Source: Marisediminicola senii
Lineage (GTDB): Bacteria; Actinomycetota; Actinomycetes; Actinomycetales; Microbacteriaceae
NCBI RefSeq assembly: GCF_011057645.1
Contig: NZ_JAALGE010000004.1
Span: 31,899-95,898, forward strand
Length of the DNA stretch: 64,000 nucleotides
Reading direction: 5' to 3'
The notes under the pieces were generated by a model. The model saw only the letters and a list, made by a program, of their open reading frames with translations, made no database searches and was not told the DNA's origin. A program made the translations under genes and the position numbers. This document shows, piece after piece, positions 9,045 to 19,262 of the stretch. Numbering within the stretch: the stretch's first letter is position 1; each line of letters begins with the position of its first letter.

Positions 9045-9908
9045 CTAGCCGACGAGCCGCTCGCCTGAGGTCGCGAGCAGCGCGACGTTGAGCAGTGCCG
9101 AGACCATGATGAGGCGGAACAGCAGCCGCGACGGCTTGCGGCTCCACGACAGCCACACCCCGGCGATCGCGATGCCGATGGTCGCGATCAGGCCGATCGA
9201 CTGGGCTTCTGCGGGCTGGCCGGACGGGCCGGCGAACGCGACGATGGATGCTGCCGCGAGCACGACCCAGGTGAGGATGCCGGTGAGCTTCGCGCCGATG
9301 CGGTGCGGGAGGCCGATCACGCCGGTCGCCCGGTCGTCGTCGAAGTCGGGCAGCACGTTCGCGAGGTGCGCGGCGACGCCGAGCAGGGCCCCCATCACCA
9401 TCGCCCACCACGCGGCCACCGCCGGCTGGGGCATCGACAGGGTCACGATGGTGGGCAGCAGCCCGAAGCTCACGACGTAGGGCACGACTGAGAACACGGT
9501 GCTCTTGAGCCCGGCGTTGTACGACCACGCCGACGCGATGAACACCGCGTGTGCGAGGGCGGCCCACCAGCCAAGCGGAATGGTGAGCACGATCGAGAGC
9601 GCGGCGGAGGAGAAGGCCGCCGTGCGCACCGTCGACGCCTCGATGAGGCCCGCCGCGACCGGCTTGTCCTGCCGGCCAGCCTCGCGGTCGCGGTCGGCGT
9701 CGATCCAGTCGTTCGACAGGCCGACCGACGCCTGGTTGGCGATCACGGCGAGGCCGAGCAGCAGCAGGCGCCACGGCTCGAGGCCGATGCCGATGCCGAG
9801 CACGACGGCGACGATGGTGACCGTGACGGTGGGGCCGGGGTGGGTCGAGCCGAGCAGCGCACGCATGGCATCGCGCCGCGGGGTCTCCCGGCGGTCGAAT
9901 TCGCTCAT
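9045..9908 (-). CDS. UbiA family prenyltransferase
   Basis: A 287-residue integral membrane prenyltransferase. The first Asp-rich motif NDWIDADRD lies at residues 66-74 and binds the prenyl diphosphate through Mg; a second Asp cluster lies in NVLPDFDDDRATG in the middle of the protein. Hydrophobic segments fill the rest, as usual for the nine-helix UbiA fold. The NDWIDADRDREAGRQDKPVA context is closer to geranylgeranyl-transferring members than to MenA, so the acceptor is left open. The ATG at 9908 overlaps the stop of the quinone oxidoreductase gene as ATGA, which places it last in a four-gene leftward chain. Confidence 0.88.
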   Translation of the reverse strand: MSEFDRRETPRRDAMRALLGSTHPGPTVTVTIVAVVLGIGIGLEPWRLLLLGLAVIANQASVGLSNDWIDADRDREAGRQDKPVAAGLIEASTVRTAAFSSAALSIVLTIPLGWWAALAHAVFIASAWSYNAGLKSTVFSVVPYVVSFGLLPTIVTLSMPQPAVAAWWAMVMGALLGVAAHLANVLPDFDDDRATGVIGLPHRIGAKLTGILTWVVLAAASIVAFAGPSGQPAEAQSIGLIATIGIAIAGVWLSWSRKPSRLLFRLIMVSALLNVALLATSGERLVG

Positions 9909-10936
9909 GGCACCAGCAGGAGCTTGCCGATGTGGTCGGAGCGCTCCATTCGCTCGTGTGCACGGCGGGCGTCGGCCAGCGGCATCCATTCGTCGACGAC
10001 CGGCGAGACGGTGCCCGCCTCGATGAGTGGCCACACGGAATCGATCACGGCACGCACGATCTCGTTCTTCTCGGCGAGGGGTCGTGCGCGCAGGCTCGTG
10101 GCGTGCACGCTGCCCCAGGTGCCCATCAGCGCGCCGATGTTCAGTGTTCCGGCCTCGCCGCTCTGGTTTCCGATCAGCACGAGGCGCCCGTGGCGGTTCA
10201 GTGACTGGATGCTGCGCGCGACGTATTCGCCGCCGATCGGGTCGAGGATCACGTCGACGCCGGTGCCCCCGGTCTCGTCGGCGATGCGGGCGACGAAGTC
10301 ATCGCTGCGGTAGTCGATGAGGATGCTCGCGCCCAGCGCGGCACAGGCGTCGAGCTTGCGCGCCGAGCCCGCCGTCACCGCGACCCGGCTGCCGAGGGCC
10401 GCCGCGATCTGGATGGCCATGGTGCCGACGCCGCTCGATCCGCCGTGCACGAGCAGGGTCTCACCCGGCTGCAGGCGCCCGACCATGAACACGTTGCTCC
10501 ACACTGTGGCGACCGCCTCGGGCAGCGCCGCGGCGTCGACGAGGTCGACCCCGGCGGGAACGGGCATCAGCTGGCCGACGTTCGCGACGGCCTGGCTGGC
10601 ATACCCGCCACCGCCGAGCAGTGCGCACACCCGGTCGCCGACGGCCCAGCCGGGGTAGGCGCCGGTCGCGCCGTCGCCGGCCGCGCGGCTGTCGGCCGCA
10701 CGAGTAGCGACCCCGTCGCCGAGGGAGCGGATGGTGCCGGAGACCTCGAGTCCCGGCCAGTCGGGGGAGCCGGGAGGGGGCGGGTACCGGCCCTCGCGCT
10801 GCGAGATGTCTGCCCGGTTCACCCCGGCGGCGGCGACGTCGATGACGACCTGTCCCGGCCCCGCGACCGGGTCGGCGACCTCGCGTTCCCGCAACACACT
10901 GGCGTCACCCGGCGTGGTGATCTCGATGACCCTCAT
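9905..10936 (-). CDS. NAD(P)H-quinone oxidoreductase, zinc-independent MDR family
   Basis: A 343-residue medium-chain reductase of the quinone oxidoreductase/PIG3 type. The N-terminal block with GVNRADISQREGRYPPPPG is the family fingerprint and contains no zinc-binding Cys. The nucleotide-binding loop is HGGSSGVGTMAIQIA near residue 165. It would reduce quinones or activated alkenes with NADPH in the cytosol. A short insertion rich in Ala and Asp follows IRSLGDGVATRA. The start ATG at 10936 overlaps the upstream hydrolase stop by 4 bases, so it is coupled within the chain. Confidence 0.92.
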   Translation of the reverse strand: MRVIEITTPGDASVLREREVADPVAGPGQVVIDVAAAGVNRADISQREGRYPPPPGSPDWPGLEVSGTIRSLGDGVATRAADSRAAGDGATGAYPGWAVGDRVCALLGGGGYASQAVANVGQLMPVPAGVDLVDAAALPEAVATVWSNVFMVGRLQPGETLLVHGGSSGVGTMAIQIAAALGSRVAVTAGSARKLDACAALGASILIDYRSDDFVARIADETGGTGVDVILDPIGGEYVARSIQSLNRHGRLVLIGNQSGEAGTLNIGALMGTWGSVHATSLRARPLAEKNEIVRAVIDSVWPLIEAGTVSPVVDEWMPLADARRAHERMERSDHIGKLLLVP

Positions 10937-11967
10937 GGCTCCACCGTAGTTGTCGCGGGGCCCGTCGCCTCGCCGAGCGCGCGGGGTAGGCCGAGGGACG
11001 CGAGCACCGCGAACGGGCGCTCCACGTGGGCGAAATGGCCGCAGTCGGCGATGACGGTGCCGACGCTGTGCGGCAGCACTCCCCGCATCGCGTCGAGGTC
11101 GGCGTCGGTGACGAACACGTCGCGGTCGCCCTTGACCTGCGCGACGGGGCATCGCACACCCGACCACGCGGCACGGGCGTCGTACCCGCGCGCCACGCGG
11201 GCGGCTGCCGCGAACGACCGGGGCCGCAGTTCGTGAGCCGTCGCGATGGTCGTCGAGCGTGGCATCCACAGCCCGTGTCGGTACAGCGGTGCGAAGATGA
11301 CGCGCATCAACCCGGTCGGCTCGAGCGCCGTGGCGATGCGTGCGGCCACGCTGCCGAACGGCGAGAGCAGCTGCATGATGCGCCACAGCATGGTGAACCC
11401 CGGCACGACGGAGAAGTTGCGCAGCGGGTGGTCGACCCCGGCGATGATCGAGAACGTGGTGGCCGAGACCATCGACACCGAGGTCACGCGGTCGGGCCAG
11501 ATCGACGCCATGTGCATGCCGACGAAGCCGCCCAGCGAGTGCCCGACGAGATCCCACTCGGTGTAGCCGAGTTCGTCCATCGCCGCGGCGACGAGGCTGC
11601 CGATCGCCTCGACCGTGACGTCGGCGGTGTCGTGCGTCATGCGCGCGTCGCCCCACCCCGGCAGGTCGAGCAGCACCGGGTCGGCGAACGGGGTGCCTGC
11701 GGCGTCGGCGGCGCGCAGCAGCGGGGTCCAGGTGGTCCAGGATCCGGCGGCTCCGTGCAGGAAGACGGTGGCACGGGTGGATGCCCGTGCCGGCCGGTGG
11801 CGCGCGACGCAGGTGCCGAGCTCGTTGCTGACCTCGGTCGAGCGCAGCCCGAGCGACGCGGCATCCATGTCGAGCTCGAACGGGGCGTACCCGTCGGCCG
11901 CACGGGAGCGGCGGCTCCGGCTGCTGTCGTGGGGGCGGCTGCCCCGGCGGTGTTCCCGGTCAGGCAT
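10933..11967 (-). CDS. Alpha/beta hydrolase
   Basis: A 344-residue hydrolase with VFLHGAAGSW as oxyanion loop, GHSLGGFVGMH as the nucleophile elbow, an acidic block KGDRDVFV and a C-terminal DCGHFAHVERP that supplies the catalytic His. The first 30 residues are Arg- and Ser-rich and probably disordered. It overlaps the FUSC gene by 8 bases upstream and the quinone oxidoreductase gene by 4 bases downstream, so all four genes share one transcript. Its substrate is not evident; the grouping with a quinone reductase and an aromatic-type exporter hints at aromatic compound handling, but this is speculative. Confidence 0.86.
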   Translation of the reverse strand: MPDREHRRGSRPHDSSRSRRSRAADGYAPFELDMDAASLGLRSTEVSNELGTCVARHRPARASTRATVFLHGAAGSWTTWTPLLRAADAAGTPFADPVLLDLPGWGDARMTHDTADVTVEAIGSLVAAAMDELGYTEWDLVGHSLGGFVGMHMASIWPDRVTSVSMVSATTFSIIAGVDHPLRNFSVVPGFTMLWRIMQLLSPFGSVAARIATALEPTGLMRVIFAPLYRHGLWMPRSTTIATAHELRPRSFAAAARVARGYDARAAWSGVRCPVAQVKGDRDVFVTDADLDAMRGVLPHSVGTVIADCGHFAHVERPFAVLASLGLPRALGEATGPATTTVEP

Positions 11968-13084
11968 CGGGGGAGCCGACGAGTTCCTCGCGGATGCGGC
12001 GCAGGTCTTCGAGCAGGGCGCCGACGATGATCCAGTGCTCCGGGTCCGGCGCCATCACCACGAGCGGCGCGGTGAGCGCCGGCAGGTCGGCCGTGATCAC
12101 GGGCACCTCGCGGCCGGGGCGCGCCGTCGTACCCCCGGTGCCGCGGGCGCCGCGGCTGCCGCGTCGGGCGGAGCGACCCGGCGTCGATTCGCTCGGTGGC
12201 TCGACGGTGCGGGCGAGCAGCCGCACGTCGTGGGCCGCCCGGCTCAGCTCGTGCCCGATCGCGGGCACCACCGGGTCGTCGAGCAGCGCCGGGTCGTAGC
12301 CGTCGCGCACCGCCCTTGTCATGCCGAGCGTGCGGGTGACCAGGATCGACAGCCTGGCCAGCGCATCGCGGTTGCGCTGGATCGCGTCGCGATACCTGCT
12401 CGCCCGCGGGTTGAAGGTCAGGCTCTCCTCGGCGGCGTCGATGGCGTCGGATGCGGCGGCCTGCAGCGGCCGCAGGCCCCGCGCCTGCGCCATCAGCTCG
12501 GCCAGCTCCGCACTGGTGCGCGGGGTGCTGAGCGCCCCGGCGAGGTTCTCCAGGGTCGACGCGAGCCCGACGGCGAGCCGCCCGACGGCCAGCCGGGCGG
12601 GGGAGAGCAGCACGGGGGGCACGATCAGCGCGTTCACGATCAGGCCGACCACGGCGCCAATGATGGTCTCGATGATGCGATCGACCGCGTAGGCGGGCGA
12701 CTGGGTGCCGATCGCCAGCACGAGCATCGCGCTGATCGGGATCTGGTTGGACGACCCCGGCGTCAGCTTGAGCGCCCACGCGATGAGCAGCGACACGACG
12801 ATGATGCCGAGCACCACCCAGCTCTCCCGGCCGAGCACCAGGCCGGCGGCGTAGGCGATCACCACGCCCACGATCACCCCGATGCTGCGCTCGACGCCCT
12901 TGGCGAGCGACTGGTTGACGCTGGGCTGCACGACGAGCAGCGCGGCGATGGCGGCGAAGATCGGTAGGGGCTGCGACAGCAGGGCGGCCGAGATGACCCA
13001 GGCGAGGATCGCGGCGACCGACGTCTTGAGCACCTGCAGCAGCGGGCTGCGTGCCGACGCGCGGATGGTCGCTATCGGCCTCAT
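11960..13084 (-). CDS. FUSC family (aromatic acid exporter-like) membrane protein
   Basis: A 374-residue membrane protein. Residues 1-175 hold about six hydrophobic helices including LPIFAAIAALLVVQPSVNQS and a GVERSIGVIVGVVIAYAAGLVLG repeat typical of the FUSC/AaeB half-transporter. The C-terminal half is soluble and helical. Family members export aromatic carboxylic acids or similar weak acids. It is first in the leftward four-gene chain; the ATG is at 13084 and the gap to the divergent dehydrogenase is 34 bases. Confidence 0.85.
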   Translation of the reverse strand: MRPIATIRASARSPLLQVLKTSVAAILAWVISAALLSQPLPIFAAIAALLVVQPSVNQSLAKGVERSIGVIVGVVIAYAAGLVLGRESWVVLGIIVVSLLIAWALKLTPGSSNQIPISAMLVLAIGTQSPAYAVDRIIETIIGAVVGLIVNALIVPPVLLSPARLAVGRLAVGLASTLENLAGALSTPRTSAELAELMAQARGLRPLQAAASDAIDAAEESLTFNPRASRYRDAIQRNRDALARLSILVTRTLGMTRAVRDGYDPALLDDPVVPAIGHELSRAAHDVRLLARTVEPPSESTPGRSARRGSRGARGTGGTTARPGREVPVITADLPALTAPLVVMAPDPEHWIIVGALLEDLRRIREELVGSPDA

Positions 13085-13106
13085 CAGTACAGGCTATCGC
13101 TGGCGC

Positions 13107-13112
13107 TATCGT
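13107..13112 (+). promoter_or_regulatory. -10 box TATCGT of a leaderless promoter
   Basis: TATCGT ends six bases before the ATG at 13119. A promoter-like box persists although the gene it drives is broken. Confidence 0.5.
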
Positions 13113-13118
13113 GAGCAG

Positions 13119-14153
13119 ATGAAGGCCGCCATGCTGCACGCCCCGTTCGACGTGCGGGTCGACGAGGTGCCGGAACCGCGCATCACCCGCGGCGACGAGG
13201 CCATCGTGCGCATCACCCACAGCGCCATCGGCGGCGACGACCTCGCCGCCTATCGCGGGGTGGGACCGGGAGCGCAGCGCCGGCTCGGCAGGGAGTGCAT
13301 CGGCATCGTCGAGGCCACCGGCCCCGAGGTGCGGGGGGTCGCGGTCGGCGACCTCGTGGTGATGCCGCCGCTGTTCAGCGACAGCACCTGCCAGGAGTGC
13401 CTCGCCGGCCAGTCGAGTGGATGCCGCAGCGCCACGCACTGGGGGACGAGCGGCTAGGACGGCGCACAGGGCGACAAGGCGCGTGTGCCGTGGGCCGATG
13501 CCAACTGTGTCGTGGTGCCGGGCGACGGCATGACGGATTCGATGCTCACCGCACTCCTGCCGCTCTCCGGCGTGCTCGGCACCGGGCACCACGCCGCGGT
13601 CGGCGGGAGGGTGCGCCCCGGCAGCACGGTCGTCGTCGTGGGCGACGGCGCCGTCGGGCTGTGCGCGGTCGCGGCCAGCCGCCGCCTGGGCGCGAGCCGC
13701 ATCATCCTGGCCAGCACCCGCGAGGCGCGGGCCGCGATCGGGCAGTCGTTCGGGGCCACCGACATCGTCACCGCGCGGGGCCCGCTCGCCGCCGAACGCA
13801 TCCGCTGGCTCACCGACGACCTCGGGGCCGACAGCGTGCTGGAATGCGCGGGCACCGACGCCGCGTTCGCGCTGGCGCTCGCTGCGGTGCGGCACGGCGG
13901 CGACATCGGCCTCGCCGGCCACCCGCCAGCGCTCGCCGACCCGCAGCTGCGTCACACGCTCGACCACGGCATCGGCGTGAAGGGCGGCGCGGCCCCCATC
14001 GGGAGCACCCTGCGCCGCCTGCTACCCGACGTGCTCTCCGGGATGCTCGACGTCTCGGCGATCTTCGACCTCACGGTGTCGCTGCACGACGTGGCGGTCG
14101 GCTACCGCGCGATGCACGAGCGCACCGCGATCAAGGCGCTCATCCGCACCTGA
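13119..14153 (+). pseudogene. Zinc-dependent alcohol dehydrogenase family gene with in-frame amber stop
   Basis: A full-length MDR alcohol dehydrogenase reading frame of 344 codons is cut by a TAG at 13455-13457 (codon 113). Both sides stay in the same frame: upstream ends with SGCRSATHWGTSG, downstream continues DGAQGDKARVPWADANC, which match neighbouring blocks of one family. The Rossmann loop VVVGDGAVGLCAVAASRRLG lies downstream. Catalytic zinc ligands also look lost: the usual CGSD reads GGDD (Gly38) and the usual GHE reads GRE (Arg58). The structural-zinc loop DSTCQECLAGQSSGC is kept. This suggests decay or sequence error rather than a single recent nonsense change; the downstream part could in principle be re-initiated at a later ATG. 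Confidence 0.8.
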
Positions 14154-14205
14154 CGCGCGCCGCTCACCCCGCGCTGTTCACCGCGCGCTGCTCACCCAGT
14201 GCCAT

Positions 14206-15993
<1,788 letters not shown>

Positions 15994-16010
15994 CGCCTCA
16001 GTCAAGCAGT

Positions 16011-16016
16011 TAGCGT
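16011..16016 (+). promoter_or_regulatory. -10 box TAGCGT of a leaderless zwf promoter
   Basis: TAGCGT ends six bases before the zwf ATG at 16023. On the other strand TAACTG (16012-16007) can serve the GH15 gene, so the two divergent -10 boxes overlap. Confidence 0.55.
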
Positions 16017-16022
16017 TGACGG

Positions 16023-17393
16023 ATGACCGACTCCCCACGTTCCCTTGTCATTCTCGGAGCGGGCGGGGACCTGACGTCCCGGCTGCTGCTGCCCGGCGTC
16101 GGGCAGTTCCTCGCCAGCGACCGCAGCGTGCCCGTGCAGCTGATCGGCGTGGGCATGGATGCGATGAGCGACGCCGACTGGCGGGCCAGGGTGACCGCGT
16201 CATTCGACAAGGGCAAGGCCAGCGGGGAGCGGATCGACGCCCTCGTCGCCTCCACCGTCTACCTGCAGGCCGACGTCACCGATGCCGACGACCTCGCCCG
16301 CATCTTCGCCGCGTGCACCGGCGTGCCGGCGGTGTACTTCGCGCTGCCCCCGGCCGTCACGCAGGCTGCCTGCCGCGCGCTGACCGCCGACGCCATCCCC
16401 GATGGCACCGTGTTCGCGCTCGAGAAGCCGTTCGGCACCGACCTCGAGAGCGCCAGGCAGCTCAACCGCGAGCTGGCCGAACTGCTGCCGGAAGACCAGC
16501 TGTTTCGCGTCGACCACTTCCTCGGCAAGTCGACGGTCATCAACATGCTCGGGCTGCGGTTCGCCAATCGCATCTTCGACCCCACCTGGACCGCCGAGCA
16601 CATCGAGGGCATCGAGATCGTGTTCGACGAGCCGCTCGGCCTCGAGGGCCGGGCCGGCTACTACGACACGGCAGGTGCCCTCGTCGATATGATCCAGAGC
16701 CACCTGCTGCTCGTGCTCGCCCTGGTCACGCTCGAGCCGCCGAGCAGCGTCGAATCCGACGACCTGCGGGGAGCGGTGAACACCGTGCTCGCGGCGACCC
16801 GCCTCGACGGAGACGGCCCCACCGCGTGGAGCAGGCGAGCGCGCTACACCGGCGGCACCATCGACGGACGGGACTTTCCGTCGTACGTCGATGAGCCCGG
16901 CGTGGTCCCATCCCGCAATACCGAGACGCTCGCCGAGCTCTCGGTCGCCATCGACAACGCCCGCTGGGCCGGGGTACCGATCCGGTTGCGCTCCGGCAAG
17001 GCCGTGGCGGGCCTGCGCAAGGAGGTCATCGTCACCTTCAAGGACGTGCGGCACCTTCCGAAGGGCCTCGAGGGAACGCAGGTGCCCAACCGGCTCGTCA
17101 TCTCGCTCAGCCCGGACGAGCTCTCCCTCGACCTGAACATCAACGGCGAGGGTGACCCGTTCACGCTCGACCGGGTCACGCTGGCCTCGAGCTTCGCGCC
17201 GGGCGACTTCGGTCCGTACGGCGAGGTACTGGCGGGCATTCTCTCCGGCGACCCGATCCTCTCGGTGCGCGGCGACGTCGTGGAGGAGTGCTGGCGTATC
17301 GTGCAGCCCGTGCTCGACGCGTGGAGGGCGAACGAGGTGCCGCTCGAGGAGTACGCGACCGGATCGACCGGCCCCGCGGGCTGGCCGGTCTGA
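16023..17393 (+). CDS. zwf: Glucose-6-phosphate dehydrogenase
   Basis: A 456-residue enzyme that oxidises glucose 6-phosphate to 6-phosphogluconolactone with NADP, first step of the oxidative pentose phosphate pathway. The nucleotide fold opens with VILGAGGDLTSRLLLPG at 8-24, EKPFGTD lies before the active site, and DHFLGK at residues 164-169 carries the catalytic His and substrate Lys (DHYLGK in most homologues, so Tyr is Phe here). It is about 30-50 residues shorter than typical Zwf, mostly in loops. It is transcribed divergently from the GH15 gene. Confidence 0.93.
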   Translation: MTDSPRSLVILGAGGDLTSRLLLPGVGQFLASDRSVPVQLIGVGMDAMSDADWRARVTASFDKGKASGERIDALVASTVYLQADVTDADDLARIFAACTGVPAVYFALPPAVTQAACRALTADAIPDGTVFALEKPFGTDLESARQLNRELAELLPEDQLFRVDHFLGKSTVINMLGLRFANRIFDPTWTAEHIEGIEIVFDEPLGLEGRAGYYDTAGALVDMIQSHLLLVLALVTLEPPSSVESDDLRGAVNTVLAATRLDGDGPTAWSRRARYTGGTIDGRDFPSYVDEPGVVPSRNTETLAELSVAIDNARWAGVPIRLRSGKAVAGLRKEVIVTFKDVRHLPKGLEGTQVPNRLVISLSPDELSLDLNINGEGDPFTLDRVTLASSFAPGDFGPYGEVLAGILSGDPILSVRGDVVEECWRIVQPVLDAWRANEVPLEEYATGSTGPAGWPV

Positions 17394-17420
17394 GCTCGAC
17401 ACTGAGCTGGCCTGCCTGGG

Positions 17421-17447
17421 CTGTGCCGGCCTGCGCGGCCGGCACAG
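17421..17447 (+). terminator. Hairpin after zwf
   Basis: A perfect 11-bp stem (17421-17431 with 17437-17447) with a 5-base loop lies 28 bases after the zwf stop. No T-run follows, as is common in actinobacterial terminators. Confidence 0.6.
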
Positions 17448-17472
17448 GGCGCATCCGGCACAGGGCGCATCC
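17441..17472. repeat. Two tandem copies of a 16-base unit
   Basis: ggcacagggcgcatcc occurs twice in a row, the first copy beginning inside the right arm of the zwf hairpin. It looks like a local slippage duplication. Confidence 0.8.
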
Positions 17473-17484
17473 GGCGTTGCGGCG

Positions 17485-17490
17485 TATCGT
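17485..17490 (+). promoter_or_regulatory. -10 box TATCGT before the DUF427 gene
   Basis: TATCGT ends seven bases before the ATG at 17498. Confidence 0.5.
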
Positions 17491-17497
17491 GACGGGC

Positions 17498-18001
17498 ATG
17501 CGACGTGAGCAAGCGAAGAGAGACATCCCGGGGCCCGGGCAGGAATCGGTGTGGGACTACCCGCGACCGCCGCGGCTCGAACTCATGGCCGACCCGGTCA
17601 CGATCACCCTCGGCGGGGAGGTCATCGCCTCGAGCACCCGTGCCTACCGGGTGCTGGAGACGAGTCATCCACCCACCGTGTATGTGCCCAAGGAAGACTT
17701 CCGCGACGGGGCCGTCATCCCGGCCGCCGGGCAGTCGTGGTGCGAGTTCAAGGGCCAGGCCAGGTACGTGAGCCTGCGCGGTGGTTCGGTCGTCGCTGAG
17801 CGCTCCGGCTGGTACTACCCGACGCCCACCCCCGCCTACGCCGACCTGGTCGACGCGATCGCGGTCTACCCGTCGGCCATGGACGCCTGCACCATCGCGG
17901 GCGAGACCGTACAGGCACAGGACGGCGACTTCTACGGCGGCTGGATCACGTCACGCGTCGTCGGGCCGTTCAAGGGCGCACCGGGCACCCTCGGCTGGTA
18001 G
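17498..18001 (+). CDS. DUF427 domain-containing protein
   Basis: A 167-residue protein of the DUF427 family, a small beta-rich fold of unknown biochemical role that is common in Actinobacteria. The family blocks AYRVLETSHPPTVYVPKEDF, WCEFKGQARYVSL and the C-terminal DGDFYGGWITSRVVGPFKG are all present. The start ATG is at 17498. The last 28 coding bases and the stop belong to the first copy of a 35-base tandem duplication. No functional inference is possible from the neighbours. Confidence 0.9.
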   Translation: MRREQAKRDIPGPGQESVWDYPRPPRLELMADPVTITLGGEVIASSTRAYRVLETSHPPTVYVPKEDFRDGAVIPAAGQSWCEFKGQARYVSLRGGSVVAERSGWYYPTPTPAYADLVDAIAVYPSAMDACTIAGETVQAQDGDFYGGWITSRVVGPFKGAPGTLGW

Positions 18002-18043
18002 CGCCAGCGGGCGCACCGGGCACCCTCGGCTGGTAGCGCCAGC
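17974..18043. repeat. 35-base perfect tandem duplication at a gene end
   Basis: Copies 17974-18008 and 18009-18043 are identical. The first contains the last codons and TAG of the DUF427 gene; the second lies between the two convergent genes. A further 6 bases of the unit follow. Confidence 0.9.
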
Positions 18044-18051
18044 GGGCGCTA
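18034..18051. terminator. Short hairpin between convergent genes
   Basis: tagcgcc and ggcgcta pair perfectly around the loop agcg. The right arm contains the stop codon of the leftward phosphatase gene. It could act on both strands but is short and lacks a T-run. Confidence 0.4.
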
Positions 18052-19113
18052 CAGGCTGCCCGTGCGGTGGAGGTCCTCTGCCATGCCGGCGCCGTCGGGG
18101 GAGTACACCCACGGCACGCCGCTGGTTTTGCCACGCTCCTCGGACTTCGAGCGGCCACCCGCGAGCACTGCCTCACTCGTCGACAGCTGGCGGATGGCCA
18201 CCGCGCGCACGTTGTCCGGGTGGTGCTCAACGAAGGTTCCGTAGGTGTCCTCGTCGTGCTGGCCGTCGTCGCCGATGAGCAGCCACTTGACGTCGGGAAA
18301 CTCCAGGGCGAGGCGCTCGAGCGACGCCTTCTTGTGCTCCTTGCCGCTGCGGAACCAGCGGTCGTGCGTCGGCCCCCAGTCGGTCAACAGCAGGGCGCCC
18401 GACGGGTAAAGGTTGCGCGACAGAAAGCGCGAGAGGGTGGATGCCACGTTCCAGGCGCCCGTCGAGAGGTAGATGACCGGCGCACCGGGGTGATCGCGCG
18501 TGAGTCGCTCGTAGAGCACGGCCATGCCGGCTACCGGGCGCCGCGCGTGCTCATCGAGCACGAAGGTGTTCCACGCGGCGAGCATCGGGCGGGGAAGCGC
18601 GGTGACCATCACGGTGTCGTCGATGTCGGAGACGATGCCGAAGTCGACGGCGGAATCCACGATGAATACCGGTGCCTCGGCGACGGGCGACGCCTCGGTG
18701 CGGAGGGTGATCGTGTGCCAGCCGGGAGTCAGCGTCGCCTCGATGCGGGTGTCGACGACGCCGCCGCGGTCGGCACGCACGCTGTGCTCGACGCCGTCGA
18801 CCGTGACGATGACCTCGACGTCGTCGATCGGCACGCTGGTGAAGCTGCGCCAGCCCCGGATGTTGCGGTAGCCGACCTCGTCGGGCGAACTGGGGCGGAT
18901 GACGGAATCCGGCTTGATGAGCAGCACGCGGCACAGCACGCGCACCCAGCCGTCTCCTCCGTACCCGGTGAACGGGATGACCGTGGCGGTGAGTCCGCGC
19001 TTTCGGGCCCGCTTCTCGCGGAACTCATGAAAGGTGTCTTCCATGCGCGCCGCGAAGTGGATGATCGGCTCGGCTGCTGTCGCAGGGGATACCGCCTTGG
19101 ATTTACGCGCCAT
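18049..19113 (-). CDS. App1-type phosphatase domain protein (DUF2183)
   Basis: A 354-residue protein whose C-terminal half is the App1/DUF2183 domain, a HAD-like phosphatase: the nucleophile motif DIDDTV lies near residue 161, followed by STGAWNVASTLSRFL and WLLIGDDGQHDEDTY with the late acidic pair. Yeast App1 dephosphorylates phosphatidate; the bacterial substrate is unknown. The N-terminal 150 residues form a beta domain typical of the bacterial members. There is no signal peptide. The ATG at 19113 begins MARKSKAVSP; longer in-frame extensions to 19269 overlap the promoter of the divergent regulator and are rejected. Confidence 0.88.
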   Translation of the reverse strand: MARKSKAVSPATAAEPIIHFAARMEDTFHEFREKRARKRGLTATVIPFTGYGGDGWVRVLCRVLLIKPDSVIRPSSPDEVGYRNIRGWRSFTSVPIDDVEVIVTVDGVEHSVRADRGGVVDTRIEATLTPGWHTITLRTEASPVAEAPVFIVDSAVDFGIVSDIDDTVMVTALPRPMLAAWNTFVLDEHARRPVAGMAVLYERLTRDHPGAPVIYLSTGAWNVASTLSRFLSRNLYPSGALLLTDWGPTHDRWFRSGKEHKKASLERLALEFPDVKWLLIGDDGQHDEDTYGTFVEHHPDNVRAVAIRQLSTSEAVLAGGRSKSEERGKTSGVPWVYSPDGAGMAEDLHRTGSL

Positions 19114-19223
19114 GCCGGCAAGTCTTTCACGGCGGTAGGGGACAACCTGCGCGACCGCCGCATCGAGCAGAACTCCGGTTATCCACACGCCGACGTAAAT
19201 CTGTGGGAGGGACCCAAAAAGAC

Positions 19224-19229
19224 TATAAT
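19224..19229 (+). promoter_or_regulatory. Consensus -10 box TATAAT before the TetR gene
   Basis: TATAAT in an unusually AT-rich patch (gacccaaaaagactataatt). The start codon lies 33 bases further on with a GGAAAGG ribosome site, so this transcript has a real leader. A -35 element is not clear. Confidence 0.65.
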
Positions 19230-19262
19230 TCTCTTCGTGTTGACCCGCTGGAAAGGACAAAC

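Noticed and set aside
13485..14153. The downstream half of the alcohol dehydrogenase as a separate functional gene
   Set aside because: It begins in mid-domain, lacks a ribosome site, and reads in the same frame as the upstream half, so it is treated as part of one broken gene.
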